The position numbers and the translations under genes are program-made. 64,000 nt of DNA from Brasenia schreberi (Eukaryota; Streptophyta; Magnoliopsida; Nymphaeales; Cabombaceae): assembly GCA_036023115.1 (NCBI GenBank), contig JAYKKT010000056.1:2374001-2438000 (forward strand), in the 5' to 3' direction. Positions 34,290-45,060 of the stretch are shown here, piece by piece (the stretch's first letter is position 1; each line of letters begins with the position of its first letter). The notes beneath the pieces were generated by a model. The model was given only the letters and a program-made list of their open reading frames with translations. It was not told the DNA's origin and did not search any database.

Positions 34290-34560
34290 TTGGCGTCGTA
34301 GTTCAAACTTGAAAAATGGGCAAATTGTCCCAAAACTTAAAAGACATGCATTGACAATAAATTAAACGACACCATTTGAAACGAAGCCCAAAACTTGACA
34401 AATTCGCATGCCTCCTGAAACTTCAGCAAAGAAACGGGCAAATTTTGTCCCAAAACTTAAAAGACAATGGACAACTCACAAGGCTCCAAATTTAAAAGAC
34501 AATGGACAATTAAGTGCCTCAAATTTAAAAGACAGCGGCTAATGCGGTTCTCGAAAAAGA
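34290..34560 (+). repeat. Short irregular direct repeats
   Basis: The unit 'aaacttaaaagacaatgg' or 'caaatttaaaagacaatgg' recurs at about 34336, 34455, 34488 and 34519. Spacing is uneven. No coding content. Confidence 0.7.
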
Positions 34561-34779
34561 AGGCAAAGGCAGCGGTCAATGCAATTATCAAATCGCGATG
34601 AAATACGCAAAACTCGTATGATATTATTGAAAAATGAAAATGAGTCGCCACCAATTTTATTTTAATTTAGTGAAAAATTGGAAAATCATTTTTTTAAAAA
34701 TTAGTCTTTGGAACTTATCGATTCGAGAAATTTCTGCTATACTTAAAAGCGGTGGAAAACTTAATCCCACAAAGACTCC

Positions 34780-35240
34780 CCTAACGCACTGCCATAATAC
34801 TATGCACCTTAAGTCAATTCGCGCAGGTAAATTTTTAATAATCTCAAATATATTTACTTTACTCCTTTTTATTTTTAAAAATGATTTATGAAAATTTAAT
34901 TTTTTGGCTCGAGAGAACGAAATTTCGCTTCTCACGAAAAAATGATTTAAGTAAAATTCTAATTTTTTACCAGAGAAACTCAAAAGCATCCTCAGGTGCA
35001 ATGAGAACTCAAAGTCACGTACGCTTCTCTTAAAAAATAATTGTGGTTTAGTTGATTTAATCTTAAAAATTTAAATTAACAAGTCGTCAGTAACTTAGTT
35101 ATTCAAATTAGCGATTGAATAAAGCGAACTACGTCAATGCCACGCTAGAGACGCCACCTACTAATCATTAAATTTATTACAATTAAATAAAATTTTTATT
35201 GATTTTATATATTTTTTTAAATTAATTTTTTTGTGGATAT
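34780..35240 (+). repeat. Direct repeat, partner of 30940-31560
   Basis: See 30940-31560. It contains the same 'ctaatcattaaatttatta' and 'tttattgattttatat' lines in the same order. Confidence 0.45.
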
Positions 35241-35291
35241 GTCACTCTTTAGAAACTTGCGACCTAGATATATAGTTTTTTTTCTATTACA

Positions 35292-35293
<2 letters not shown>

Positions 35294-35387
<94 letters not shown>

Positions 35388-35448
35388 GCATATATATATA
35401 TATATATGTATATATATATGTATATATATATGTATATATGTATGTATA
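35294..35448. repeat. Long (TA)n microsatellite with GCA/TGTA variants
   Basis: About 150 bases of alternating TA, broken by CGCA and GTA variants. The Tyr/Ile-rich open frame over it is an artefact. Confidence 0.97.
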
Positions 35449-35480
35449 TTTTTTATTACATGTGTATATGGCTTATTGAA

Positions 35481-36401
35481 AACTCCATTTATGTATAAAA
35501 CTTTATCGGATTTTTATATTATGAATTACACAAATTATGAGCATTGCTTTGGGGCGTTCCTGCCTAGCAACGCGTTGTAGAGCTTGAATGCAGTCCCCGC
35601 CTAGCAACGTGTTGTAGAGCCACTACATTTTCGCCCGGATATAGTGAATCAATTACAGAGAGGGTTCCCACATCATGGATGGGTGTGGGTAAAGAAGTTA
35701 GTCCCGCTACATTGCCGCCTGAATGTAGTGAATAATTTATAGAGAGGGTCTCCGCATTTTCAATATGGACGGATAAGGGGGCTAAGGAATCTAGTCCTAG
35801 ATAATAAGATTCGTATTGGTTCTTGGAATATCGGAACATTATCCGGTAAACTAATGGAGGTCGTAGATACTATGATTCGGAGAAATATTCATATTCTATG
35901 TTTATAAGAGACAAAGTGGGTTGAAGAAAAAGCAAAGGAGATGGATGAGTGGTTATACAAGAAATGAAGATGTTGGGCAGCTATTAGATCTACCATGTTT
36001 TATGGTTTTGAGTGATGGGCAGTTAACCATCAACATTTACAAAAGATGTCTATGATAGAAATGAAGATGTTGAGATGAATGAGTGGTCATATAAGAAAAG
36101 ACCGTATACATAATAAAGTTATTAGAAACAAATTAGGAGTGTTACCAATAGAGGATAAAATAAGAGAATATCGTTTAAGATGATTTGAACATATAGAAAG
36201 AAGATCAAAAGAAGAACCCATAAGAAGGTATGAAAAACTATATTTGGAAAGTATTAAAAGGGTAGAGGACGACCAAAGAAGTGTTGAAAAGAAACAATAA
36301 AAAATGATCTTAATTGCTAACATGACACATGATAAGGCTACGTGGAAACAAAGAATCTATTGTAGCCGACCCTGTCTAATATGCAAAAAGGCTTAGTTGT
36401 T
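35481..36401 (+). mobile_element. LINE with internal deletion and perfect target duplication
   Basis: GTATATGGCTTATTGAA occurs exactly at 35464-35480 and 36402-36418, a 17-bp duplication. Inside, the 5' part encodes the endonuclease start (RIGSWNIGTLSGKLMEV, about 35810-35860). The sequence then jumps at about 35940-35960 to the C-terminal region (KVIRNKLGVLPIEDKIREYR) and the 3' end GGCTTAGTTGTTGTA. The catalytic reverse-transcriptase core is missing. The 5' region contains two tandem units of about 86 bases (35625-35797) and a 38-bp direct repeat ('gcctagcaacg.gttgtaga'). Confidence 0.92.
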
Positions 36402-36418
36402 GTATATGGCTTATTGAA

Positions 36419-37060
36419 GCTTGAAATGTTGTGGTTAGATTTACCCTAAAATAACCTTGTATATGGTGTATTTCAAACGGACTTGGATAAGGTCTTATAG
36501 ACTTGATATAATAATCAAACGGGCCAGCATGGGTCAACCCTTCCAGTCGCCAAGGTCATACAAGTCGGGCTATTCGGCCATGTTTCAAATATGGGTCAGA
36601 ATTCTCTGGCTTGACCCCTCGAGCGGGGATCATTTTGATATCTCTACCGATGCCCTTCCATTACATTACAACAAGAACCATAGTTAAAAACCAAATCAAA
36701 TCAGAATCGTCGATTCGGTTCAGTTCTGATCATGCGATGGCTTGTATGGGTTCTCGAAATACCAGAAACTGCGAGTAACTATTTGGTTCGAGGTTGGAAC
36801 TAAAAGTAAACTAAACCGAACAGTAAACCTAGAGAGACAATTAGTGGATGAGCGCACCCAGGCACCGATATGGAGACCTCGAGTTGAATTTTTTGAGTCG
36901 ACCCCAAACTGTGAGAGCTGTAGCTCCTTGTGCTACGGACTAACCTTTCCCCCTTAAGAACATAGGGCAGTAAAGACTTTTTGAGGGGCGAATATGCACT
37001 AAAGGCAAATCTTCATCCGGAAATGGTGTGATTTCTGAAACGAGCTTACAAGAAGTACAT
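36419..37060. other. Gene-free stretch upstream of the WRC gene
   Basis: Contains phrases like 'gattcggttcagttctg' and 'ctaaaccgaac' that resemble subterminal hAT repeats, but no ends were found. Confidence 0.4.
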
Positions 37061-37293
37061 TTTCAGTTTTCTTTTTTTACCAACGGATCCTTGAAATGTT
37101 CATCGGCCAGAAAATTAAACCATTAAACAAACAAGTGCAAAACAAGAGATACCACCTAAAAGAAAATCTTCCTCCAAGAGGCACCTAAAAGAAAGTCCAA
37201 TAAATACAAACCTCATGTTTTTCAGCGGTCACTTTCCGGCACACCCACCCGTAATACCATTCTCTCTCTCTCTCCAGACAATACACATCCCCA
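37061..37293 (+). promoter_or_regulatory. Likely promoter and 5' leader of the WRC gene
   Basis: A weak TATA-like 'caataaatacaaa' lies at about 37198. A (CT)n tract at 37259-37275 is typical of plant 5' leaders, and the start codon follows at 37294. The exact transcription start is not determinable. Confidence 0.4.
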
Positions 37294-39121
37294 ATGAGGA
37301 TCCGCAAGAGATCGGATGTGCTGTCCCCTTTAAGATTTGATCTCTCTCACAGAAGAGAAAAAAGCCAAGAAGCCGACAACAGAAGGGAGGAAACTTTGGT
37401 GCAATACGAGAATCATCTCTCAGACCAAGAAGCAAGCAACAAGGAGACTCCCCAACATCTCCAAGATGCAAATAAAGAAGCACCCACAATCCCATCACAC
37501 GTTTTCTGGCAAATAACCGCTGGAAACGAAGACCGGAAGTCAGCCGAAGACGCTAAAGAATGGGGTACCCATGATCAATCGAAGCTGCAGGTACTCCTTC
37601 ACTCTCTTCCTCATCGTTATACCCCCCAAAACACGAGGAAACTGCACGATGTGGTGTAAACATCGCCTGAAAACTCTCAGATTCCGACTTCAGCATTCAT
37701 GCTTTTGCTGTTGATATTCGGAACTGTGTTGGTCGTGAGGTTTCTTTAAATTAATTATTCATTGCACAGTTGTTGTCAATATTATATTCTGATATCTCCT
37801 TATATAATACTAATATCATTTCCTAGCAATGTCAATAACTATCTGTTAAATTTGTTGCTGTCGAGAGTTTTCTATCCACAAAATCGTTTGTGGTGCAATA
37901 GCGCATCGTTCTTTGGTTTCAAGTTGGTATCTTTTTCCTGTTAGTGGTGCAACATTGCACCCCTCTTTTCAACTCTAAATCTTTTCTGTTATTGACTCAA
38001 CGATTAGCTGCCTTACTACTGTGAGTTTATGTATGAGAGAAAGAATTGTTAATAGTGGATTCATGGGAAGTAACAGATATCGATCAATTGATGATTTCAT
38101 GTTTGATTTTGTATACAGGCGAAACATGAAAAGGAAAAAGAAGAGGAAGAGAAAGAACCGAAAGAGAAAAAAATACGGTACTTCTCTGCGGCCCTCCTCC
38201 AATTCTAACTAGTTAGTGCGTTGAAGATTTCTATTCTTCATGCACATTACTTGTAGCGGAGGAAAAAAATGATGCAAAGTCTACATCTAACTTTTTGAGA
38301 GAAAGGTTCCGTAGTTTTTATCGTGATCGAATTCTCGGTTTCTCTATACTTAGATTGTTTTCTTCATATATTTACCTGTTGTAAATTAGGAACAAGCGTG
38401 GTGCAGAGAAAGAAGGGAAGTACTATTCTAGAGGTATGATATGATTTTGAAAAATATAGATTTCTGTTTGTGTTAATTATTGCATCTCCACCGTTCAATT
38501 TCTATCGACTCCGTTATCCGTGCATGAGCAGAAGTTCAGTATAGAGTTGGTGTTTTAATAGGTGTCTCCATTTATTCATCTCACAAAATCCACAGCTTCT
38601 CCTAGATTATTAAGCAAGAGAAGTCTTTGGGTATATATGTCAACTAACTGATAAATAACTTGATGTTATATGACCTATTATGATAAACAGGCAGAAATTG
38701 GTGTCGAGGAGAAAATGCATTTACTTCCAAGAAGAGGAAGAGTAGCGTCGATCTTAACGATAATGGTGATGTTGATGGTGGGGACAACGATAGAAGTGCA
38801 TCTGAAAACAGCAATGGAGATGATAAATATCACGTTAAGGCAGAGGAGAATCAATGGAAGTGCAGTCGGATGAACGGACGAGGATGGAGATGCAGCAAAC
38901 CCACACTGGTTGGTTATTCTCTGTGCGAGCATCATTTGGGCAAAGGAAGCAGAATAAAGACCATAAATACACTCCTCCACGGAAAACATAAGAGTTGTGA
39001 AGTTTCTAAGAAGGGGAAGGAGAAAGAAAAGGGTGGCGATGATGGGAGTAGTCAGAAAGCTCGAGCAATCAACCGTTTAGTAAATGAAGCGGTCTCCAGC
39101 GAGAGCATTACTTCTTTATGA
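37294..39121 (+). CDS. WRC-domain protein, four exons, 276 residues
   Basis: Exons 37294-37590, 38119-38177, 38390-38433 and 38691-39121 join in frame (831 nt) with GT..AG borders. The N-terminus is MRIRKRSDVL. The middle is highly charged (KHEKEKEEEEKEPKEKK). The C-terminal half carries WKCSRMNGRGWRC followed by SKPTLVGYSLCEHHLGKG, which fits C-x9-C-x10-C-x2-H exactly, the zinc-binding WRC domain. WRC domains are plant-specific and occur in growth-regulating factors and in a less studied group without QLQ. I see no QLQ here, so this is probably of that second type: a nuclear, putative DNA-binding or regulatory protein. Basic clusters (KKRKSS, KKGKEKEK) fit nuclear location. All frames are intact. 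Antisense open frames across it are shadows. Function beyond the domain is inference. Confidence 0.88.
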
Positions 39122-40176
39122 ATGCAGCAAGCTAATAATTAATTAGAACGATAACTTTATTTTTCTCAGATCTTTTCCATTTTGATATTTTGTTGGGTTT
39201 CTCCTGTTGCTTAATTGATAGAACGTTTTCATCTTGTGTAGTCGGGTTTCTGTTTCAAGGTACGTGCCCTCTGTGTGTGCGAGAGAGAGATGCTTCTTAA
39301 TGTGTGAAACAAACTTATGGGAGCTAGGAGGAATAATAGCAAGAGCGAAAAGTAGATGGGGTTGGTATAGCCTTGTTTGTATTTTATAGATGAATGTGTT
39401 TGTGCCAGCTGGTGTGGGCTACTAACTATTTGAAACATTGGAAAAGCATTTTCCACTATAGAATAAGACTTGGGGCTTGCTTAGATGTATTTATTTGCTT
39501 AAAAATACAACAATAGAGAAAATATTCGATGAGTGAAATTTCAGATGGCAAGAGAAAGGTTTGTGGCAAGTAGTTTTAACTGCGGTTTCGCTTTTAATCT
39601 TTCTAGTTATTTTTAACTGCTGGTTCCAATTAACCCGGAACCTAACATGTCTAACCAGCAGGATAATTTCAACCCAGATAATGTGGCAACAATGCACACC
39701 TGATTACATCCCAACACGGCCCCAAAGATACCAGTGTGTTCACAATGATCAATTATCAAGGTGGTCTGGATCAAGTGAATTCACCACAAGAGAAGAAATT
39801 ATTAATACATATCTATCTTACCACCATGGTGCACAGTAAATGGGACTCGAACAAGGGCATCCTAAGGTTGACCCCGCTTGGTGCAGGTCCGCCATAGATA
39901 GTAAGGAACTTTTGGTTTTAACTCGGGGTTTACCTCAAAGAAAGTTCCCTCGTCATGGACAAGAGAGCGTAGACCGAATAATCTTTCTTGTAATTGATGT
40001 TATGTGTGGCACAAAGTGGATTTGACCAAGTATCTGATCTACCAAGGAAGTTAATTCATGGGCTATGTTGAGCTGGGGTTATATATGCACGGGACTTGAG
40101 CACGTCTTCTTGTATGGAACGTGTATGTTTCCATGAAGGTTTTATCAAGGGATGTAAACCGGATTGAATTCAGATG
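39122..40176. other. Downstream region, nothing firmly recognised
   Basis: The first 300 bases probably include the 3' untranslated region of the WRC gene. Frames at 39561-39839 and 39840-40025 are not recognisable proteins. Confidence 0.45.
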
Positions 40177-40305
40177 CATGAAGCGTTAGCTCATCTCGCA
40201 GGGAACTCCCACAACGCAGGTAGGTGGTGTATTTGATTCCCAGGGAGTGCAATTGTGTGCGTGTAAGGCTCAGCCTCCTAATGAAACCATTAAAAAAAAT
40301 TACGG
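40177..40305 (+). mobile_element. Probable tRNA-derived SINE
   Basis: A box-A-like 'gttagctcatctcgcaggg' and a box-B-like 'tgtatttgattcccaggg' lie about 40 bases apart. A 'gtgcaattgtgtgcgtg' segment follows, with an A-rich end near 40295. This is the layout of plant Au-like SINEs. No target duplication was verified. Confidence 0.5.
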
Positions 40306-40809
40306 CTAATAGGATGCTGCATACTAGCCGGATTCAGAGTTGGATTGGGACACAAACAAGGAGCAACGTTAGAATCTAATAAAGCAAAACCATTGTAAAC
40401 GATCTTGGCATCGTATATCTCAGATTATATCCCAGATAAAAAACATCTGAGCTGAATTTGGATGTGAATTTTGATTGTTGAATCTTCCAAGTCTGATATC
40501 TATGGGAACGGATATTGTAGTCACTCCTACATCCCTAATATATATGACGTGAGGTAAAAGATTCAATTAGAGAGGCCTTTTTCATGTACAAGGATGGGGA
40601 GCCAGAGAATTGAAGGAGACTACGTCCCTCGAGCAAAGGTGCGCCCATTTGGCAACAAACAAACATAGCGATATCAGAGGCATAACAGAAGCCTAAGCAA
40701 CAATTCAAGGCTTTGGTTGACAAGTTTATCAGTGCACCCATCGCCTCAAGTAGAGCACGGCTAACTCTAACCGGCCACTTCTTGCCCAGCGTGGCAGGGG
40801 ACCGGTTAA
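40306..40809. other. Gene-free stretch
   Basis: No element or gene was recognised. Confidence 0.4.
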
Positions 40810-41058
40810 ACAGAGAACTCAGATAGTCAGTGTAATAGTTTTTCCATTGATCATCTTCACAAGGCGCTGGAAGTCAAGTCCAATGATAATTCTACGAAAG
40901 AAAAAACTCCAACTAAACTGAAACCCCTCGAGAAGCATATAGCTGCCCACGAATCCAATCTTGCCTGCTTTTCGATGAAAGATGCAACAGATGACGAAGG
41001 TCTGGAAGTTGAAGGCAATAACCCATGTTTTGCAGTTGAGACAGAGCTAGGGACCTAG
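40810..41058 (+). other. Coding-like frame, unrecognised; possible exon
   Basis: This 82-codon open stretch ends in TAG. Its composition is balanced and protein-like (HKALEVKSNDNSTKEKTPTK, and later MKDATDDEGLEVEGNNPCFA). It has no start near its beginning, which fits an internal or last exon. I do not recognise the family and see no partner exon. It may belong to a decayed gene or a retroposed piece. Confidence 0.35.
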
Positions 41059-41731
41059 AATCTAAAGGAAGAGCATGCAAAATTCTACTCCAATAAGCAA
41101 TAAATGGGAATGCAAAAACTACTTCAACAAATTAAGCAATGACGTTCTAGCTACTTCCATTACCAAATGATGCTGATTTTGGAATCGAACCATTCTTCGT
41201 GAATATTAAGAGCTAAATTGAATGGAATGCAGACCAAACAAAAATAATAAAACATAAACAGTAGGAAAACAAAAAAGGTGAGGAACATTACTTCCCTATC
41301 AATTTCATGCTAATCAGCCAACTCCATACTTGTGATAATTCAATCATATTCGTGCAACCCAATTAAAAAAGAAGCTGTAAAGACCTACCTAGCTGACCCA
41401 CTGAGATTGTCTTAGGCATCTCAACTCCGTGTCAGTGTTACATGACACGGGCGCAATAATCATGACACCATGCAATGACCGTCCATCACAGGGACATTCC
41501 GACTTACTCGGTTTCGTAAAACAGAAAACAGCAATAGATAGCAATTTGAGACTCATTTCTTCGTATACAAGCAAGGCGATAATCGACATTACATTGACCA
41601 GATTATTCAAGTCATTCATCTTCATTTTCTGGCTAATGGAACCCCCCTTATTGATAGTAGAACCTGAGGTCATGCACTCCCAAATGTTGGTGATTTTCAA
41701 AGTACCAAATTATATGTGGAGAAGGTTATGG
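41059..41731. other. Gene-free stretch
   Basis: Two open frames overlap on opposite strands (41389-41700 minus, 41429-41788 plus). Neither resembles a known protein. Confidence 0.45.
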
Positions 41732-41985
41732 TTGCAGTCGTGTTGTGGTACTAGAGCCACTTACTTCATTAATAATTATGCTTATTAGTAACACATGTAG
41801 TGGTTGTAACTAATGAGTATTTTACAACCATATTTTGGTATTTGGGGCAACTTACTTGAGTGATAATTGTTCTTATTAATAGTACATGTAGTGGTTGAAA
41901 CTTATATACATTTAGCAACCATGTTATGACATTAAGAGACACCTTCTTGAGTGGTAATTATGCTCATTAGTAGCATATTATGAAT
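41732..41985 (+). repeat. Tandem repeat, three units of about 90-100 bp
   Basis: Each unit has 'aacca..tt.tg', then 'cttactt.a.t.ataattatgct.att' and 'gtagtggtt'. The units are 80 to 90 percent alike by eye, with small indels. Confidence 0.75.
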
Positions 41986-42687
41986 TATATTTTTACTATA
42001 TCTATATGTAGTGGTATTATAAACAAGATTGATCTAACTTTTTTCTCATGGTGTGAGTGCTTTCCTACGTAGTTTTTTAAGAGAGTTTGTAAGTCTTATT
42101 GTAGCGCTAATTGGATTTGCAACATCATCATCTTCATTTTACTGGTTTGTCTAAGACTCAGTTGTGTTCGTGCAAAACCAACCAAGAGTCTTTGTTGTAT
42201 CCTAAAGGTGTTTGTCGGGTCCATTGCATTCAGTTATTTGATAACGATGATAGCAATAATTTACATTTTAGATTTCTATATTTTCTCATGAGTTAAGGAA
42301 GAGGGAAGAGAATCAACAGTGAGAGAGACGAGCCTGGCAGGTGCTTTTGTGCTGGTTGCTTGACAAGCGATCAAGCGACACTTTCATGTGGTTTTCGAGT
42401 TTGATAGACCTCAATCCATGACAAAACCCATGGAACCTTGAAATGACAGTAGCAGTAAAAAATACATGAATATCGTATGATCAATCCATTAAGATGGTGA
42501 GAGTGGACGACAAAGGGAATGAAGCAAAGAAGCTCCTCGAGATCACAAACCAACGTAAGGCGAAAGGGTTCTTATGGAATCCTCTTCGTGCTCCATAAAA
42601 GGGAGGCCAAATGAACACAAGGGCGTTAATCAATCATTTAGCAATAATTTTACTTCTATTTTCCTTGGTTTTAGTGGTAGCCTTAGC

Positions 42688-44915
42688 TAGACATGGCCTG
42701 TTTTGAACTGACCCGACGGATGAAACTAAAACCGGATATGTTTCGGTTCAGTTACAGTTTGTATATTTGAAAAAACGGCTCGAAACCAAAACCATTGCGA
42801 GAATCCGCGGTTTGGTTCTGCTTTGAACCACCGGGTTGGTTCCATAACCGAACCACCGATTTGGATCCATCAGTCTAGATCCATAATCAAACCGTCGGTC
42901 TGGATCCTAATATCAAATTCCCAACCCAGAAACCGGTGGTTAAAATATTTTTAAAAAAAGAGAGCGTCATGTGTCACTCTCTCATTGGATGCTATGTATG
43001 CTATATATTATATATAAATAGAGTGACATGACATTGTTAGCCACTGACAACTACTATCAAGCTGACTGGCAGGCCGACTGTCAGCTAGCCAGTGGGCACT
43101 GCGTGGTGCCCGCAGTCAACCATATTGTACCTGGGTGCCATGTGGTGCCTGGGTACTAGAAAGACGGTCAGCCTCGCTGACCACATGGCCGGACCATGGG
43201 TGCTAGGTGTTGATCATCTTTAGTATCTCTAAAATTTAAATGACACCAAGTGGCGCTCATTTATTGGTTAAGAATGAATCATGTTGATTGTCATTTATTT
43301 GTTTATCAAGCTTTATAAGTAGTTAATTCATTATCACAATTTCTTATGGATTCTTACTTATATCATATGTAGGAGATGACAGAAAATACTTAATTATTAT
43401 ATAGATCTTCCTGCAATTAGTTTAATTATTGCTACATTAGATCCTAGATTAAAATAGAATGCTTAGAATTATTTTTGAATGCTTATTATAAGAATCTTTT
43501 ATTAAACATGCTTAAGGATATCAACAATATAATCAATGATACAAGATTAAACATTAAATAATTATGTGTCGATTATAGTTCTGCATGATCATCTTATTAC
43601 ATAAGTAGAAATAGGAAGCAGTGACAATCATGCATCCTCCTCTCTTGGTGGTAAGTATTTTAGTCATATTTTGAAATCTATACTTAGAAATGACCAAAAT
43701 CTATGGACTCGTTTGAGTTTGAGGTATATAATGCTACTCATTATGATCTTGGTGAATTTGAAGAAGATAAGAGTGTAGAAAAATTAGATGTTTTAAAATG
43801 GTGACAAGAGCATCAACTTATCTAATTTTATCTTTAATTTGTAAGAATATTTTTGTTGTGCCATCCTCAATTATTGCAGCAAAGTATTTAGTGTAAGCGG
43901 TAATATATTAGATGAACACTGTGCTAACTTGCAACCCAAGGCCTTAGAAGCTCAAGTTTACCTAAATGATTTTACAAGAGTAAGGCATCGAGCACATAAG
44001 TGTAAAAAAGTATCGGTTGACATATATACTGAAGACTATACTACTAAAGGAGGAACTAATACAAGTACTACTAGCATTGATCCCATGCAAGCATGGAGTG
44101 ACAATGATGATTAAGTTCAAAGTCAATCATTTTAGGTAAGGGATTTCTACCAAAAGATAAGAGAACTATGTGAGTTTTGATTCCTCTCCACCCAAGAGAA
44201 TTTGTAGGAGGCATAATTGATAGGTAAATGAATTATGATCAAGCCCATTATTTTTTTTATTTTTATTAGATATTACATCTTGTATGAATTTTTATACATA
44301 TATTGTATTATATTTTATAGTATTATAACTTAAGTTTAACTCTTTATTATTTTATATATAATATAATATTTATATTACATAATACGTTACATATATCATA
44401 TATGTAATATTCTATATAATTACATAACTACATTAATACTACATAGTCAACATACATTTGTAATATAACATATATGCATAAATTAATGAATGTAATACTT
44501 ATAAGTTAATGAGTTATAACTTATAAGAACTTATATAATATAATTATGTCCTTTTTAATGTAATATATGTATGTATAATGTAATACACTAACACTTATAT
44601 TTATAAACTTATATACTTATATAACTTATAGTCTTATATAAACTTATATAGTCTTATAAATTATATAGTTATATCACTTATAGTCTTATACAATTATGTA
44701 ACTAAACCGGATCCAAAACCACCCAAAATTGGATCTGAAACCGCCCCCAAACCGTTCAAAAGCTGGATTTGAAACCACCCGAAACTAGACCCGGAACCTT
44801 TATGAAACTGGACCCAGAATCAGATCCAAAACCACCAAATCCAAAACCGGAATTATTCACTGGACGGTTCAGTTATGATTCTTGGTTTCAGGTAACCCAA
44901 AAAAGGACATGTCTA
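42688..44915 (+). mobile_element. hAT transposon nested in a gypsy LTR
   Basis: The ends are TAGACATGGCC (left) and, read inward, TAGACATGTCC (right). The flanks GCCTTAGC (42680-42687) and GCCTTAGT (44916-44923) form an 8-bp target duplication with one mismatch. Subterminal regions are rich in 'aaccg/ggttt' motifs on both sides. Remnants of the transposase lie on + at about 43780-44114. No complete frame is left. Confidence 0.88.
43780..44114 (+). pseudogene. hAT transposase C-terminal (dimerisation) remnant
   Basis: It reads KLDVLKW, a stop (TGA at 43802), QEHQL, later VVPSS, and after a frameshift SGNILDEHCANLQPKALEAQ. This matches the plant RICESLEEPER-type hAT C-terminus (LDVLxWW..., VPxSTxASE..FS, GxxLDxxRxxLxPxxVEAL). 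Confidence 0.85.
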
Positions 44916-45060
44916 GCCTTAGTTGTACTCTCTAGGGTTTTTCTCTTAGTTTGTAGTTTCTCGTAATAACTTTTTGTTCCTCAACGAGAGATATCTTCTT
45001 TTTTTGCTTATTGATTTCTTTCAATGTATGGAATCCCTAGTGGAGTTGACACCCATCATA

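Larger units (their letters stand above)
42300..45060 (+). mobile_element. Ty3/gypsy LTR and leader, split by a hAT element
   Basis: The flanks 42450-42687 and 44916-45060, when joined, correspond by eye to 62560-62960. Shared features: 'gatcaatccattaaga', a TATA-like 'cataaaaggg' at 42590, 'ttccttggttttagtggtag', then 'agggtttttctcttagtttgtagtt'. A gypsy interior follows directly. The left end of the LTR was not fixed. Confidence 0.6.

Noticed and set aside
35233..35580. 115-codon Tyr/Ile-rich frame
   Set aside because: Produced by the (TA)n microsatellite.
37229..37498. 89-codon antisense frame
   Set aside because: Shadow of the WRC gene's first exon and leader.
38678..38989. 103-codon antisense frame
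   Set aside because: Shadow of the WRC gene's last exon.
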